From positions 20,452 to 84,451 of the forward strand of contig JAKSRW010000008.1 in the NCBI GenBank assembly GCA_024403355.1: DNA of 64,000 nucleotides. The letters run 5' to 3'. This document shows, one piece after another, positions 45,318 to 54,536 of the stretch. The stretch's first letter is position 1; each line of letters starts with the position of its first letter. The translations under genes and the position numbers were made by a program. The notes below the pieces were generated by a model that searched no databases, was not told the DNA's origin, and was given only the letters and a program-made list of their open reading frames with translations. This DNA is from Lachnospiraceae bacterium (GTDB lineage: Bacteria; Bacillota; Clostridia; Lachnospirales; Lachnospiraceae).

Positions 45318-46136
45318 TTACTTTTTCTCTATTATCTCATTGTAGCGGGCACAGACTGCGTCCACCTTGCCCATTTCAATGATGTGTCCCTTTTCCAGAA
45401 TAATCGCCTTATTGCAATTCTCGAGTACCTGATCGCCTGAATGCGATACAAAAAGAACAGTAACGCCTTTTTTCATCATGCTTTTCAGCTTTTTCGCACT
45501 CTTTTTTCTAAACTTGGCATCTCCGACCGAAAGCACCTCATCAAGAATCAGTATTTCCGGCTCCACCACTGTCGCGATAGAAAATCCGAGTCTGGCCTTC
45601 ATACCTGACGAATAGTTCTTCACCGGAACATTAATGAAGTCACCAAGCTCCGAAAACTCCACGATTTCATTATATTTTTCCCTGATAAAGGCCTTTGAAT
45701 AGCCAAGCATCGAACCGTAAAGGAAAATGTTCTCCGCACCGGTGTAATCCTTGTCAAAGCCTGCACCAAGCTCGAGCAGCGGAACGATATTTCCCTTAAC
45801 CGTAACCGAGCCCTCCGTAGGCTTTAATACGCCTGCGATACACTTAAGAAGTGTGGATTTACCGGCACCGTTCAGGCCCAGAATACCTATTCTGTCGCCC
45901 TTCTTTACCTTAAGATTCAGTTCGCGAAGCGCCCAGAACTCACGGTAATTCATTTTTCTTTTTATAAGTCTTATAAAATATTCCTTGAGATTGTCACATT
46001 TCTGCTCAGCAAGTCTGAATTTTACACCCACATTATTCAGTTCAATAACTGTCTCCGCAGGCTTTTTATCCTTCTTGGCCGCCGGCTTTGCAACGGTCTC
46101 ATTTTTTATTGTCTCATCATTTTGTGTTTCTGCCAC
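45318..46136 (-). CDS. tagH: Polysaccharide/teichoic acid ABC exporter, ATPase subunit
   Basis: 272 aa ABC ATPase of the TagH/Wzt type. Walker A GLNGAGKST, Q-loop region, signature YSSGMKARL, Walker B ILILDEVLSVGDAKFRKK, where the VGD form is typical of polymer exporters. A Lys/Glu-rich N-terminal extension of about 30 residues precedes the core. There is no C-terminal carbohydrate-binding domain. Pairs with the permease gene upstream (29-bp gap). Confidence 0.9.
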   Translation of the reverse strand: MAETQNDETIKNETVAKPAAKKDKKPAETVIELNNVGVKFRLAEQKCDNLKEYFIRLIKRKMNYREFWALRELNLKVKKGDRIGILGLNGAGKSTLLKCIAGVLKPTEGSVTVKGNIVPLLELGAGFDKDYTGAENIFLYGSMLGYSKAFIREKYNEIVEFSELGDFINVPVKNYSSGMKARLGFSIATVVEPEILILDEVLSVGDAKFRKKSAKKLKSMMKKGVTVLFVSHSGDQVLENCNKAIILEKGHIIEMGKVDAVCARYNEIIEKK

Positions 46137-46165
46137 TTAATACCACACCTTCCCGGAAACACTTT

Positions 46166-46948
46166 TTATACATACAAAATAAATTTATCCTGCTTGCGCC
46201 AGAATACCAGCACGCCTACAATCAGCACTGCAAAGCTGAAAATCAGCGAAAACCAGACATGATACATATCATTTGCAAAGGATCTGCCAAAAACCGCATC
46301 TCTGAAAAGAACTATCAGGGAATAGAGCGGATTACACTTGAAAATCCATTCATTTGCCACATTTTTAAGGCTGTCAACCTTATAGAAAATGGCACAGGTG
46401 TACATAATGAGCATCATCACAACCGTCCAGAGGTACTCAAGGTCTCTGAAAAATACATTGAGCGCCGACAGAAGGATTCCCACTCCGAGAGTCAGAATGA
46501 AGCCAAGTGCCAAGGGAACCAGAGCCTCCAAAAGGTACCAGGTTATCGGTACGCCTTCAAAAATGATAACTCCCACAAGTACAATCAGGGAAATCAGGAA
46601 CATAATATAGTTCGAGATAACCGACGAAAGAGGATACATGTATTTAGGCACATAAACCTTTGCGATCATGCTTCCATGCTTGCGCACGGACTTGAGCGCA
46701 ACCTTTGTTCCGTTCGAAAAAAAGCTGTATAAAAGTCGGCCGCAGAGGATATAAACGGGGAAATTATCATCACCCCTGCCCAGGAGGTTCGAGAAAACCA
46801 GCGTGAGCACTATCATCGTCAAAAGCGGCTCAAGCAGAGTCCAGAGAACACCCAGAACGGAGCTTCTGTACTTAAGCTTGATATCCTTTTTTATAAGCTC
46901 TCCCAAAAGCGGGCGGAACTTTTTAAAATCCTTAATAAATTTGTTCAT
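46166..46948 (-). CDS. tagG: Polysaccharide/teichoic acid ABC exporter, permease subunit
   Basis: 260 aa ABC-2 type permease with six membrane helices. The opening LLGELIKKDIKLKYRSSVLGVLWTLLEPL is characteristic of TagG/Wzm proteins. With the ATPase subunit it flips the lipid-linked polymer across the membrane. Sits 15 bp after the larger bifunctional gene, matching a build-then-export operon. Confidence 0.9.
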   Translation of the reverse strand: MNKFIKDFKKFRPLLGELIKKDIKLKYRSSVLGVLWTLLEPLLTMIVLTLVFSNLLGRGDDNFPVYILCGRLLYSFFSNGTKVALKSVRKHGSMIAKVYVPKYMYPLSSVISNYIMFLISLIVLVGVIIFEGVPITWYLLEALVPLALGFILTLGVGILLSALNVFFRDLEYLWTVVMMLIMYTCAIFYKVDSLKNVANEWIFKCNPLYSLIVLFRDAVFGRSFANDMYHVWFSLIFSFAVLIVGVLVFWRKQDKFILYV

Positions 46949-46963
46949 AAAGTAAATAAATCC

Positions 46964-49726
46964 TTACTCAATATCGCTTTCACCGGCCGCTTTTCCGGCA
47001 CCCGCAACATTCAGTTCAAAAACATCCCTGCAGATATTTTCGGAAGCATGTCCATTCTCCCAGCTGCAGAACTTCTCATAAAACGCATCATAGCGGTCCT
47101 TATACTTCTCGCTGAGGCTCTTGATATTTTTAATAGAATCAATAACCTCCTCAGTTGTATAAAGAAGGGGACCGGGTACCGTAGACTCCATATCGAAATA
47201 GAAGCCGCGGAGCATATCCCTGTATTTGTCGATATCGTAGGTATAGTAGAGAATAGGACGGCGCAGGTTCGCGTAGTCAAAGAATACCGACGAATAATCT
47301 GTGATACAAATATCGGAAATCAGGTAAATCTCTGCGATATCATCATATTTGCTCAGGTTGTAGGCGAAGCCCTCCATACCCGTAACATCCAGCTTGTCTG
47401 CTATATAGTAGTGAGTTCTGAGCAGAATTACGTACTCATCACCCAGTGCCTCACGCAGCTTCGGAAGCTCAAGCTTGAGCGTAAACTTATACTGTCCTGC
47501 CGCATAGAACTCGTCATCACGCCAGGTAGGAGCATAAAGGATGGTCTTCTTATCCATCGGAATTCCGAGCTTTTTCCTGATATCTGCCGCAAGCTTGTCC
47601 CTGTCGGGTCTGTGCAGAATATCATTTCTCGGATAACCGTATTCAAGCATATGGCCGTCATACATAAAGCAGCTTTTGAAAATATCCGCAGTAAAACGGT
47701 TCGGTGCCACGAGGTAATCCCATGAACGTGTCTTACTGTAAATATGCTTCTTATATCCGGGAGAAGCACTGAAATTGTCCTCCATATCAAATGCAAGACG
47801 CTTTAAGGGAGTACCGTGCCAGGTCTCCAGAAATACCTGCTCCTCACGCTTTCTCATCCAGCCGGGCTGCTTTGTATTAAATACAAAATACTTACAGCGA
47901 GCCAGATAATATGCATATCTTAAGCCCATACGGCGTACCTTTGTACACTTGAAGGGAATCTTGCTCTTCGCACCCTTCTCCATACTCCAGATAAACTTAT
48001 ATTTATCGCCGTAGGTTTTTGAAAGATACTCATAAATACCCTTCGGATTATCACCGTAGCTCTTTCCGAAGAAGCATTCAAACATAATCCAGTTCTCTTT
48101 TACGGGCTTCTTCAAGAAGCTCTGTACATAAAAGGCCTTTCTTCTGGCCGTTTTCTTAAAAATACAGCGCTTAAGCTTCTTAAAGAAAAGCTTTCTTGTA
48201 ACAATCTTGTAGGTCTTTTTGCGGTCCCTTTTTGCAAGTGCCTTTAAAAGACTCTTTTTATAATGCTTCAGTCTGTCGATGGACTCCCTGCTGATGCTCT
48301 GCATTGCATCGCTCATGACGTCGAAACGCTCATTTTTCCAGCAGTCCTTCTTGCTTCGGCGAAGTCTGGTGACAAAATAATTACAGTAATAATTTATGAA
48401 TTTCTTCTCTACACGAAGGAAAACAAGGCTGTCCTCGGGTAAAAGTGCATGTGTGTGCAAATAGCTTGCCACAAGCTCGTTAAATCTCTCCTCCGAACGC
48501 TCCTGCGCAAGTGAAGGGTTATTAATGGGGTCACCGTGCTTACGCTTTGTGTATTTTGACTTATAATTCTTTCTGAAGGTTGTGGCAAAATTAAGTGCCT
48601 GTGTAACGAATGAGAGGTCGGTATAGAATCTGAACTGCTCAGGGAATCTGAGATTATTATCGTCAATCAGCTTCTTTTTGAAGGCAATATTGAGCGCAGA
48701 AACATTTCTGATACCCTTTCTCTTGGTTACAAGACGTCTGATGGCGCCCGCACGTCTGTACTCGATGAATTCCTCCTCGGTCAGCTCCTGACGCATCTCC
48801 TCCACCTGCTGACGTGTTGCCTCACGTCTGAGCTGTCTCTGAAGTCTTCTGAATTCCTTCTCATCCTTCAGCTCATCAGCTATTTCCTCTGCTGTCTCCT
48901 CTGCATTATTTTCAGTTGAAGCATCCTCGGTAGAATCATCCGCCTGATTATCATTTTCCTCAGACTCATTATCCTTATTGTGGGTTGCAAGAAAGCCTGC
49001 TCTGGAATACCAGGTCCAGACCTTTTTACCGTATACAATATCGGGCTCCTCACCGTACACAATGGCAGAATCCATACATGAAAGTGCACGAAGATAGAGA
49101 TAATCGTCGCTGTCAAGGAAATAAATATATTCGCCCTCGGCAGCCTCGATACCCGCATTACGCGCAGCAGATACACCGCTGCAGCCGTAATAGCTGGTGA
49201 GCACTCTGTCCATCTCACCGGCATCCTCAGCCACCTCTGTACGAAGAATCTTTTTACCGTCAAGTGAAACAGTACGGATTGTAAAATCCTTTCCGTACTC
49301 CTCTATCATATCCGAAATATCCTCAGTCGGATGGTCAAGCACCAGAATTACCTCAAAATCCCTGTAAGGAATGTAGAAGTAAGGACGCTCGATTTCCTCC
49401 TCGGTGGTTTCCTCCGCACTGTCCTCATTCTGCGCAAGGAGAGCATCTCTTTCATCAAGATAGGGCTGCAGATCGCGGAAACCTTTGATTTTGGCAAGTC
49501 CATCAAGTCCTGTCATATCACCGTTCTTAAGATAGTCCGCCACCGCGAATCGTCCGTCAAGTCCGGCAAATTCTCTCAGCTTATCAATTCCCTCGAACCC
49601 CTTCTTTCCTTCCAGAAGCTCGTAATGGATGAACATTACCTGTTCACGAAGGCTGTCAAAACAGTCCTTCAAAAAATCCCTGCTGCTGTGAAAGGGTACG
49701 ATTACGCTGATTCTTACTTTACTCAT
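46964..49726 (-). CDS. Larger bifunctional GT2 / CDP-glycerol phosphotransferase
   Basis: 920 aa from ATG 49726, ten bases after GGAGG and two bases past the cdaR stop. GT2 domain: ISVIVPFHSSRDFLKDC opening, FLDSDDY site, with two acidic insertions (~100-125 and ~265-300, Glu/Asp/Asn-rich) absent from its 770-aa paralogue. The PF04464 domain (~560-905) has TWHGTPLKRLAFDMEDN, YAPTWRDDEFY, TDYSSVFFDY and RGFYFDM. Its C-terminal half is much like that of the 770-aa protein, so the pair arose by duplication and split in specificity. Confidence 0.88.
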   Translation of the reverse strand: MSKVRISVIVPFHSSRDFLKDCFDSLREQVMFIHYELLEGKKGFEGIDKLREFAGLDGRFAVADYLKNGDMTGLDGLAKIKGFRDLQPYLDERDALLAQNEDSAEETTEEEIERPYFYIPYRDFEVILVLDHPTEDISDMIEEYGKDFTIRTVSLDGKKILRTEVAEDAGEMDRVLTSYYGCSGVSAARNAGIEAAEGEYIYFLDSDDYLYLRALSCMDSAIVYGEEPDIVYGKKVWTWYSRAGFLATHNKDNESEENDNQADDSTEDASTENNAEETAEEIADELKDEKEFRRLQRQLRREATRQQVEEMRQELTEEEFIEYRRAGAIRRLVTKRKGIRNVSALNIAFKKKLIDDNNLRFPEQFRFYTDLSFVTQALNFATTFRKNYKSKYTKRKHGDPINNPSLAQERSEERFNELVASYLHTHALLPEDSLVFLRVEKKFINYYCNYFVTRLRRSKKDCWKNERFDVMSDAMQSISRESIDRLKHYKKSLLKALAKRDRKKTYKIVTRKLFFKKLKRCIFKKTARRKAFYVQSFLKKPVKENWIMFECFFGKSYGDNPKGIYEYLSKTYGDKYKFIWSMEKGAKSKIPFKCTKVRRMGLRYAYYLARCKYFVFNTKQPGWMRKREEQVFLETWHGTPLKRLAFDMEDNFSASPGYKKHIYSKTRSWDYLVAPNRFTADIFKSCFMYDGHMLEYGYPRNDILHRPDRDKLAADIRKKLGIPMDKKTILYAPTWRDDEFYAAGQYKFTLKLELPKLREALGDEYVILLRTHYYIADKLDVTGMEGFAYNLSKYDDIAEIYLISDICITDYSSVFFDYANLRRPILYYTYDIDKYRDMLRGFYFDMESTVPGPLLYTTEEVIDSIKNIKSLSEKYKDRYDAFYEKFCSWENGHASENICRDVFELNVAGAGKAAGESDIE

Positions 49727-49728
49727 TT

Positions 49729-51045
49729 TCAAATTTCCTCCTCAGCGGGTGCTGCCGTATTGGTTTCTGCAGGCCCCTGATTAATCACTACAGGCGGTGC
49801 CGGTTTTCTCTCAACAAGTACTGATACGTTTCCGAGGCTTACAAGAAGCTCTCCGTTGTACTCTGTTTTAAGACTCAGTGAATGTGTACCGGGTTCTATA
49901 TCCGTCATATCAAGATACAAATGAAGGTCTGAGAGCTCAACATTTGTCATGTCCTCATCGCGGCCTCTTACCACGACATCAGAGCTCCACAGCGAATATA
50001 TAGTATATTCAAATTCATCAGGTCTGGTTCCGCGAAGCTCGATGTTTTCAGCCTTTACCGCGAATCTGGTCTCCTGCATTTTGTTAATCGTAGCTATTAT
50101 ACCCATCGTTCTGGTCTGGTCTACCACAAGACACTTATTACCGAAGGTATCCTCGATAAACTGCTCCATATTAACCTGACGCTCTACATTTTCACTTGCG
50201 CCGCTAATATCGCAGGGCACCACAAGCTCCTCTATGTCTCCGAGAATCTTCGGGTCTCCTGTAATCTGAAGCTTCTGAGGTGCAAACTCTATCTTATCGA
50301 TATAATGATAATCTGCCGGATTGCCTACGGTCTTAACACTCAGTGCAACCTCCTTGATGGGAGTTACAACGAAAGTAACCTTTGCGGTATCCTGACTGAG
50401 CGAAATCTTCTTTGAATCAATCTTCTCGCCCTGCTCATCGATTGCATAGAGCACTGCATCGGTCTCAAAGGATGCGTTTACACCCTCGATATCCACCTCG
50501 GCAACAGCCTCCTTTACTGCGGCAACCTGTGATGCCGCACCTGTCACCTGAACAAGTCCGATATCTACCGAACGGTCAAAGAGGTAGTAGCCCTCCTTAA
50601 CTGAGCCGTTAATAATAAGTCTGATATTTACCGATTCAGTAGCCTGATCCTCAAGCTTTACGGCCATCTGCTCATTTCTCAGGGTGATGGTCATCTCATC
50701 TGCCGACGGACTCTTGCATGCTACCGAAATCGGAGCCATATACATTGAATTGAATGAATTGAAATCTGCGGTCGCATCAAAATCCTCTGCGGTAAGATTG
50801 TCCACAAGAGCTCTTCTGCCCTTGACGCGCACATCTACCTTCTCGCCGGATTCAATGGTGTAGCCGTAACCACGCGAGGTAACTACCTCCTCATTTATAA
50901 CCTGTACGGGAATATCCTCAATGGTTACCGTAATGGTGGGGTCCTCAACATTCATTATGATCAGCCATACAAGCAGTGCCAGGATAATCGACAGCAGCTT
51001 GAGGCCTATATTTTTTGTTAATATATCTTTAAATATATTCTTCAT
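49729..51045 (-). CDS. cdaR: CdaR (YbbR-domain regulator of diadenylate cyclase)
   Basis: 438 aa: an N-terminal membrane helix (LLSIILALLVWLIIMNVE) followed by four YbbR-type beta domains outside the membrane, and a short Pro/Ala tail. CdaR regulates CdaA in Firmicutes. It starts one base after the cdaA stop. The 3' end overlaps the RBS of the 920-aa polymerase gene. Confidence 0.9.
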   Translation of the reverse strand: MKNIFKDILTKNIGLKLLSIILALLVWLIIMNVEDPTITVTIEDIPVQVINEEVVTSRGYGYTIESGEKVDVRVKGRRALVDNLTAEDFDATADFNSFNSMYMAPISVACKSPSADEMTITLRNEQMAVKLEDQATESVNIRLIINGSVKEGYYLFDRSVDIGLVQVTGAASQVAAVKEAVAEVDIEGVNASFETDAVLYAIDEQGEKIDSKKISLSQDTAKVTFVVTPIKEVALSVKTVGNPADYHYIDKIEFAPQKLQITGDPKILGDIEELVVPCDISGASENVERQVNMEQFIEDTFGNKCLVVDQTRTMGIIATINKMQETRFAVKAENIELRGTRPDEFEYTIYSLWSSDVVVRGRDEDMTNVELSDLHLYLDMTDIEPGTHSLSLKTEYNGELLVSLGNVSVLVERKPAPPVVINQGPAETNTAAPAEEEI

Positions 51046-51046
51046 G

Positions 51047-51928
51047 TCAGCCCTTCTTTGTAGTCTTTTCCTTCTTCTCTCTGCGCAGGAAGCCTCGACG
51101 CTTCGGCTTTTCCTCGTTTGCCTTGTTCTGAATTTCCTTTAATCTGTCGTAGAGATACTCTCTTGAAACACGTCTGGTAAGCTCACCGTTCTGAACCGCG
51201 GAAACGCTTCCCGTCTCCTCCGAAACAACGATTGTAAAGCTGTCCGTAACCTCGCTGATACCGATTGCGGCACGGTGTCTGGTTCCGAGCTCCTTACTGA
51301 TTCGGGTGCTGTCGGACAGTGGCAGGTAGCAGGTCGCTGCCGCCACACGATTGCCTCGAATGATTACCGCACCGTCATGGAGAGGTGTGTTATGCTCGAA
51401 AATATTTATCAGAAGCTCACTGCTGACCTTCGCATCCACCTGAATACCGGTTGCCTCGTACTCATCGAGTATCATATCGCGTTCGATGATAATGAGGGCA
51501 CCCGTGCGCACCTTGGCCATTTCGTAGGTTGCCTTTACGATTCCGTTGATGGTATCCTCAGAGAACTTATCCTCCTCCTGCGAGCTGAAAAACGGTGTCA
51601 CAAGGTTAATATTTTTCTTACCGAGCTGTTCCAGCGCCTTTCTTAATTCCGGCTGGAATACAATAATCAAAGCCGTAATGGATACTCCGATACCATTTGC
51701 GAATATCCACAGAATAACATCAAAGCTCATGATTGATGCAATCAGATAGAATACGGAAAGTACCAGAATACCTTTAAGAAGCGTCCATGCTCTGGTATTT
51801 TTTATCCATTTGATAAGATTGTAAATAAGAACTGCAATAATCAGAATTTCCACAATATCCGTTGCCGAAATCTTCAACAGAATAATCGGATTAAGCAATC
51901 CCGTAAAAAATTCCTTTAATACTTCCAT
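51047..51928 (-). CDS. cdaA: Diadenylate cyclase CdaA
   Basis: 293 aa: three membrane helices (~25-90), a short linker, then the DAC domain with the catalytic DGA (185-187) and RHR (217-219). The C-terminus is a Lys/Arg/Glu-rich tail. It makes c-di-AMP, which controls potassium, osmotic and wall balance in Firmicutes. The usual glmM neighbour is not in the window; here the operon continues instead into surface-polymer genes. Confidence 0.95.
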   Translation of the reverse strand: MEVLKEFFTGLLNPIILLKISATDIVEILIIAVLIYNLIKWIKNTRAWTLLKGILVLSVFYLIASIMSFDVILWIFANGIGVSITALIIVFQPELRKALEQLGKKNINLVTPFFSSQEEDKFSEDTINGIVKATYEMAKVRTGALIIIERDMILDEYEATGIQVDAKVSSELLINIFEHNTPLHDGAVIIRGNRVAAATCYLPLSDSTRISKELGTRHRAAIGISEVTDSFTIVVSEETGSVSAVQNGELTRRVSREYLYDRLKEIQNKANEEKPKRRGFLRREKKEKTTKKG

Positions 51929-52048
51929 AACAATACTCGTATCCTTCCAGAAACCTTATCTAACCTGCGAACCATCGGGTCCGCAGCTTCAAGCCTTACG
52001 CTGTACTGTCATGCCCGCAAATTGCTTTACAGACAGGCTTTACAGCTA

Positions 52049-53488
52049 TCAGTCATCATCAAGTGTCATTTCTTCTTCGTAATCACCCTCGTCATTGAGG
52101 AAAACCCGGCCCTCCTTAGGCTCGGCCTTTACTACGGGCTTTGCGTCAGACCTTACGGGAAGATTTACATCAGACCTTGAGGGAGCCTTAAGAAGATAAG
52201 GATTTTCACGCTTTGCCGAGGCTGCCTCGTAAACCTTAACGTCATCATCCTCGGAAAATCCCTCGTCCTCTACATCTGCGGTAAGTCGTTTTGCCGCGCT
52301 CTGACGCTCATAATCTGAAAGTACGGGTGCCTTTTCCGCCTTTTTGGGCTTCTTAGGCATACCGATAAGCTCTCTTAAGCTCTTCTTTTTATTGTCATCC
52401 GCAAAGAGGATATCCTCTGCATCATCCTCAAATCCGTCCTCAAAATCATCATTGTATGAAGAACGTCTTCCGCTTCTGTCGGAATCACCGAAGGCCACAT
52501 CACTCTCGTAATCGTCGTCCTCAGTCTCCTCCTCGTACTCGTAATCCTCGCCGTCCACAGATTTTCTGTTGATATGCTTGATATCAATTTCCCTGAGGCT
52601 GATATTAACCTTGGGAACCGCCTTTACATAGTAATAGTAATCGTCGTCCTCGAACTGTACCCGCTCGATACCCGTGTAATCAAGCACTCGTTTCATGTAA
52701 TCGCACAGCATCGCTATGACGCCGGACACGAGAGACATGAAGATAAGTACGCCGATATTTACTGTAGTGCCGTATTTAAGCTCTGAAAACAGGAAGCCGA
52801 TGATATTTACCACAACGCCGGCCGCAATCGAGATTTCAAAGGCATAATCAAATGAAAACTTGCGAAGGAACCATACAACCGTGATAACAAGTGCAAATAC
52901 ACATGCCACGACAATCATTCGTTTATTATCGATAATCGCATCAAATACATCCGTATAGAGCTGTACGATATCGTCAAGCTCCATCTGTACTGTACGCGCC
53001 GTATTTTCCTTCACAATAGCCATTACATAGTAAATGATTACACCGCAGGCTGTGGGAAGGATTGTGATGGGATTGGCAACGCTGCCCATCATAATCGGTA
53101 CACAGTAGTGAAGGTTGTATTTTGCAAGCACGGGGATAGCCACCGAAACGGCCACATATTTTGCCGAAAAACGCAGCATAAAGCCGTACAAAAGCATAAA
53201 CACCAGCAAAAGCAGTATCGCCAGGAAAATTGAAACCGAATAGATGTGCAGCAGTGTCAGCATCATTGCAAAGAATACCAGCACGGCACCGGGTGTGAAT
53301 GCACATACCGCAGACATTCCGAGTACGATTATCGTCTTTGTAAATCTGGGGTCAAAACCGATTTCGCTGTTAATGTAGGCAAATACTATCCAGCTGAGAA
53401 TAAATTTCACCAGCGGATTCACTACAAATCTTGTTTTCTGATATATTTTGAGAATCATTTCTCTGACTTCAATTAATGCAGTTATCAT
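52049..53488 (-). CDS. Polytopic membrane protein with acidic C-terminal tail
   Basis: 479 aa. About seven hydrophobic segments fill residues 25-270, then a cytoplasm-like tail rich in Asp/Glu/Tyr (VDGEDYEYEEETEDDDYESD) and basic patches. No family recognised. Its ATGA overlaps the stop of the 177-aa membrane gene by four bases, so they act as a pair. 120 bp separate it from cdaA; a shared transcript is possible. Function unknown. Confidence 0.75.
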   Translation of the reverse strand: MITALIEVREMILKIYQKTRFVVNPLVKFILSWIVFAYINSEIGFDPRFTKTIIVLGMSAVCAFTPGAVLVFFAMMLTLLHIYSVSIFLAILLLLVFMLLYGFMLRFSAKYVAVSVAIPVLAKYNLHYCVPIMMGSVANPITILPTACGVIIYYVMAIVKENTARTVQMELDDIVQLYTDVFDAIIDNKRMIVVACVFALVITVVWFLRKFSFDYAFEISIAAGVVVNIIGFLFSELKYGTTVNIGVLIFMSLVSGVIAMLCDYMKRVLDYTGIERVQFEDDDYYYYVKAVPKVNISLREIDIKHINRKSVDGEDYEYEEETEDDDYESDVAFGDSDRSGRRSSYNDDFEDGFEDDAEDILFADDNKKKSLRELIGMPKKPKKAEKAPVLSDYERQSAAKRLTADVEDEGFSEDDDVKVYEAASAKRENPYLLKAPSRSDVNLPVRSDAKPVVKAEPKEGRVFLNDEGDYEEEMTLDDD

Positions 53489-54018
53489 TCGTCCTCATCC
53501 TCCTGCTCGTCATCGTAGTAGTCATCGTCGTCATCTTCGGCTTCGTTTCTGTCGCTTTCTACGATTCTTGATTCTTCTTCCTCTTCTTCCTCATATTCTT
53601 CATCTTCCTCGGTCTCGCGCACATAGCCGTCCTCAACCAGATACATATGATTGAGCTTGCGCAGCATTCGGAAATAGCGGGCCAGCTTTTTACGCGAAGC
53701 GGTGTAATAAAGTGAGTAGCCAAGTGCTGTGAAGATAAGGTATACCGCCATTATCGCAAGGTAGATACCCAGCAGCTTTTTTCCGAGCGCAGGATAATTT
53801 ATATCGAGCGCATTATCCAGAAGGTACTGCATCTTGTATATGACGCCGATGGCAATCAGACAGAGATACGATATTGTTACCGCTATGGCTGTCTTTAATA
53901 CCTGCAGACGCGCATAATCGCTTTTGTAGTACTTGGCGAGCTTTATGTCCTCTTTTCCTTTACTTTGTTCATATATGGCCAATTTTGTCATCAGCCTTAT
54001 TTTTCTGTTATTAAGCAT
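53485..54018 (-). CDS. Small membrane protein with acidic tail
   Basis: 177 aa with two membrane helices (~40-62 and ~83-105) and a C-terminal tail of nearly continuous Glu/Asp (ETEEDEEYEEEEEEESRI). Start after AAAGGATC; promoter at 54128-54155. Coupled by a four-base overlap to the 479-aa gene. The similar acidic tails suggest that the two products meet the same basic partner. Family not recognised. Confidence 0.75.
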   Translation of the reverse strand: MLNNRKIRLMTKLAIYEQSKGKEDIKLAKYYKSDYARLQVLKTAIAVTISYLCLIAIGVIYKMQYLLDNALDINYPALGKKLLGIYLAIMAVYLIFTALGYSLYYTASRKKLARYFRMLRKLNHMYLVEDGYVRETEEDEEYEEEEEEESRIVESDRNEAEDDDDDYYDDEQEDEDE

Positions 54019-54127
54019 CCAAATCGATCCTTTCGGTTATGTAAAACAATATTCTTCAATGCATTTTCGCACTATTTCCGGCCTTTGGATATAGTGGGCG
54101 CATTATTTCATCATAATCCAAATTAGT

Positions 54128-54155
54128 ATTATAGCATAAATTTGTAAATTATCAA
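54128..54155 (-). promoter_or_regulatory. Promoter of the membrane-pair operon
   Basis: TTGATA (54150-54155), 16-bp spacer, TATAAT (54128-54133) with extended TG, about 110 bp before the ATG on the minus strand. Confidence 0.65.
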
Positions 54156-54163
54156 AGTATTTT

Positions 54164-54400
54164 TTCCCCGGCATGCCAATCCTCAGGCCGGCAGCGGCAG
54201 TTCCGGGGCTTTTCCTAATTCCGAATTGCCTGTAAAATTAAATTTGTCACAATTAGTTTTGCTTCGGTAAGAGCTGTATACCAGACGGCGCGTATTCCGT
54301 CAAAGCAGAAATATATAGGGCCGCTGACTAACCAATATTACACTAAAGATGAGTTATATCTGCAAAATAATACATAATTTCCCGGCAAATCTGTTATTTA
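54164..54400. other. Gene-free divergent region with hairpins
   Basis: The region between diverging operons holds CCCCGG/CCGGGG (about 54168-54213) and a GACGG/CCGTC hairpin set inside TTTGCTT/AAAGCAG-like arms (about 54255-54310). No coding signal was seen. A small RNA is possible but unsupported by any known family. Confidence 0.35.
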
Positions 54401-54459
54401 TATAACGATTCTTCACACATCTGTATTTTCTTGTGTTTTTAAATTGGGGACTTATATTT

Positions 54460-54488
54460 TTGCCTAAAATAGGATAAAATGATACCAT
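54460..54488 (+). promoter_or_regulatory. Promoter of the aldo/keto reductase gene
   Basis: TTGCCT (54460-54465), 17-bp spacer, TACCAT (54483-54488) with extended TG; about 45 bp before the start. Confidence 0.45.
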
Positions 54489-54536
54489 AGGTTACAATTT
54501 ATTGGCTTGTAGTATAAGCAGAAGGGTATGGTTATT

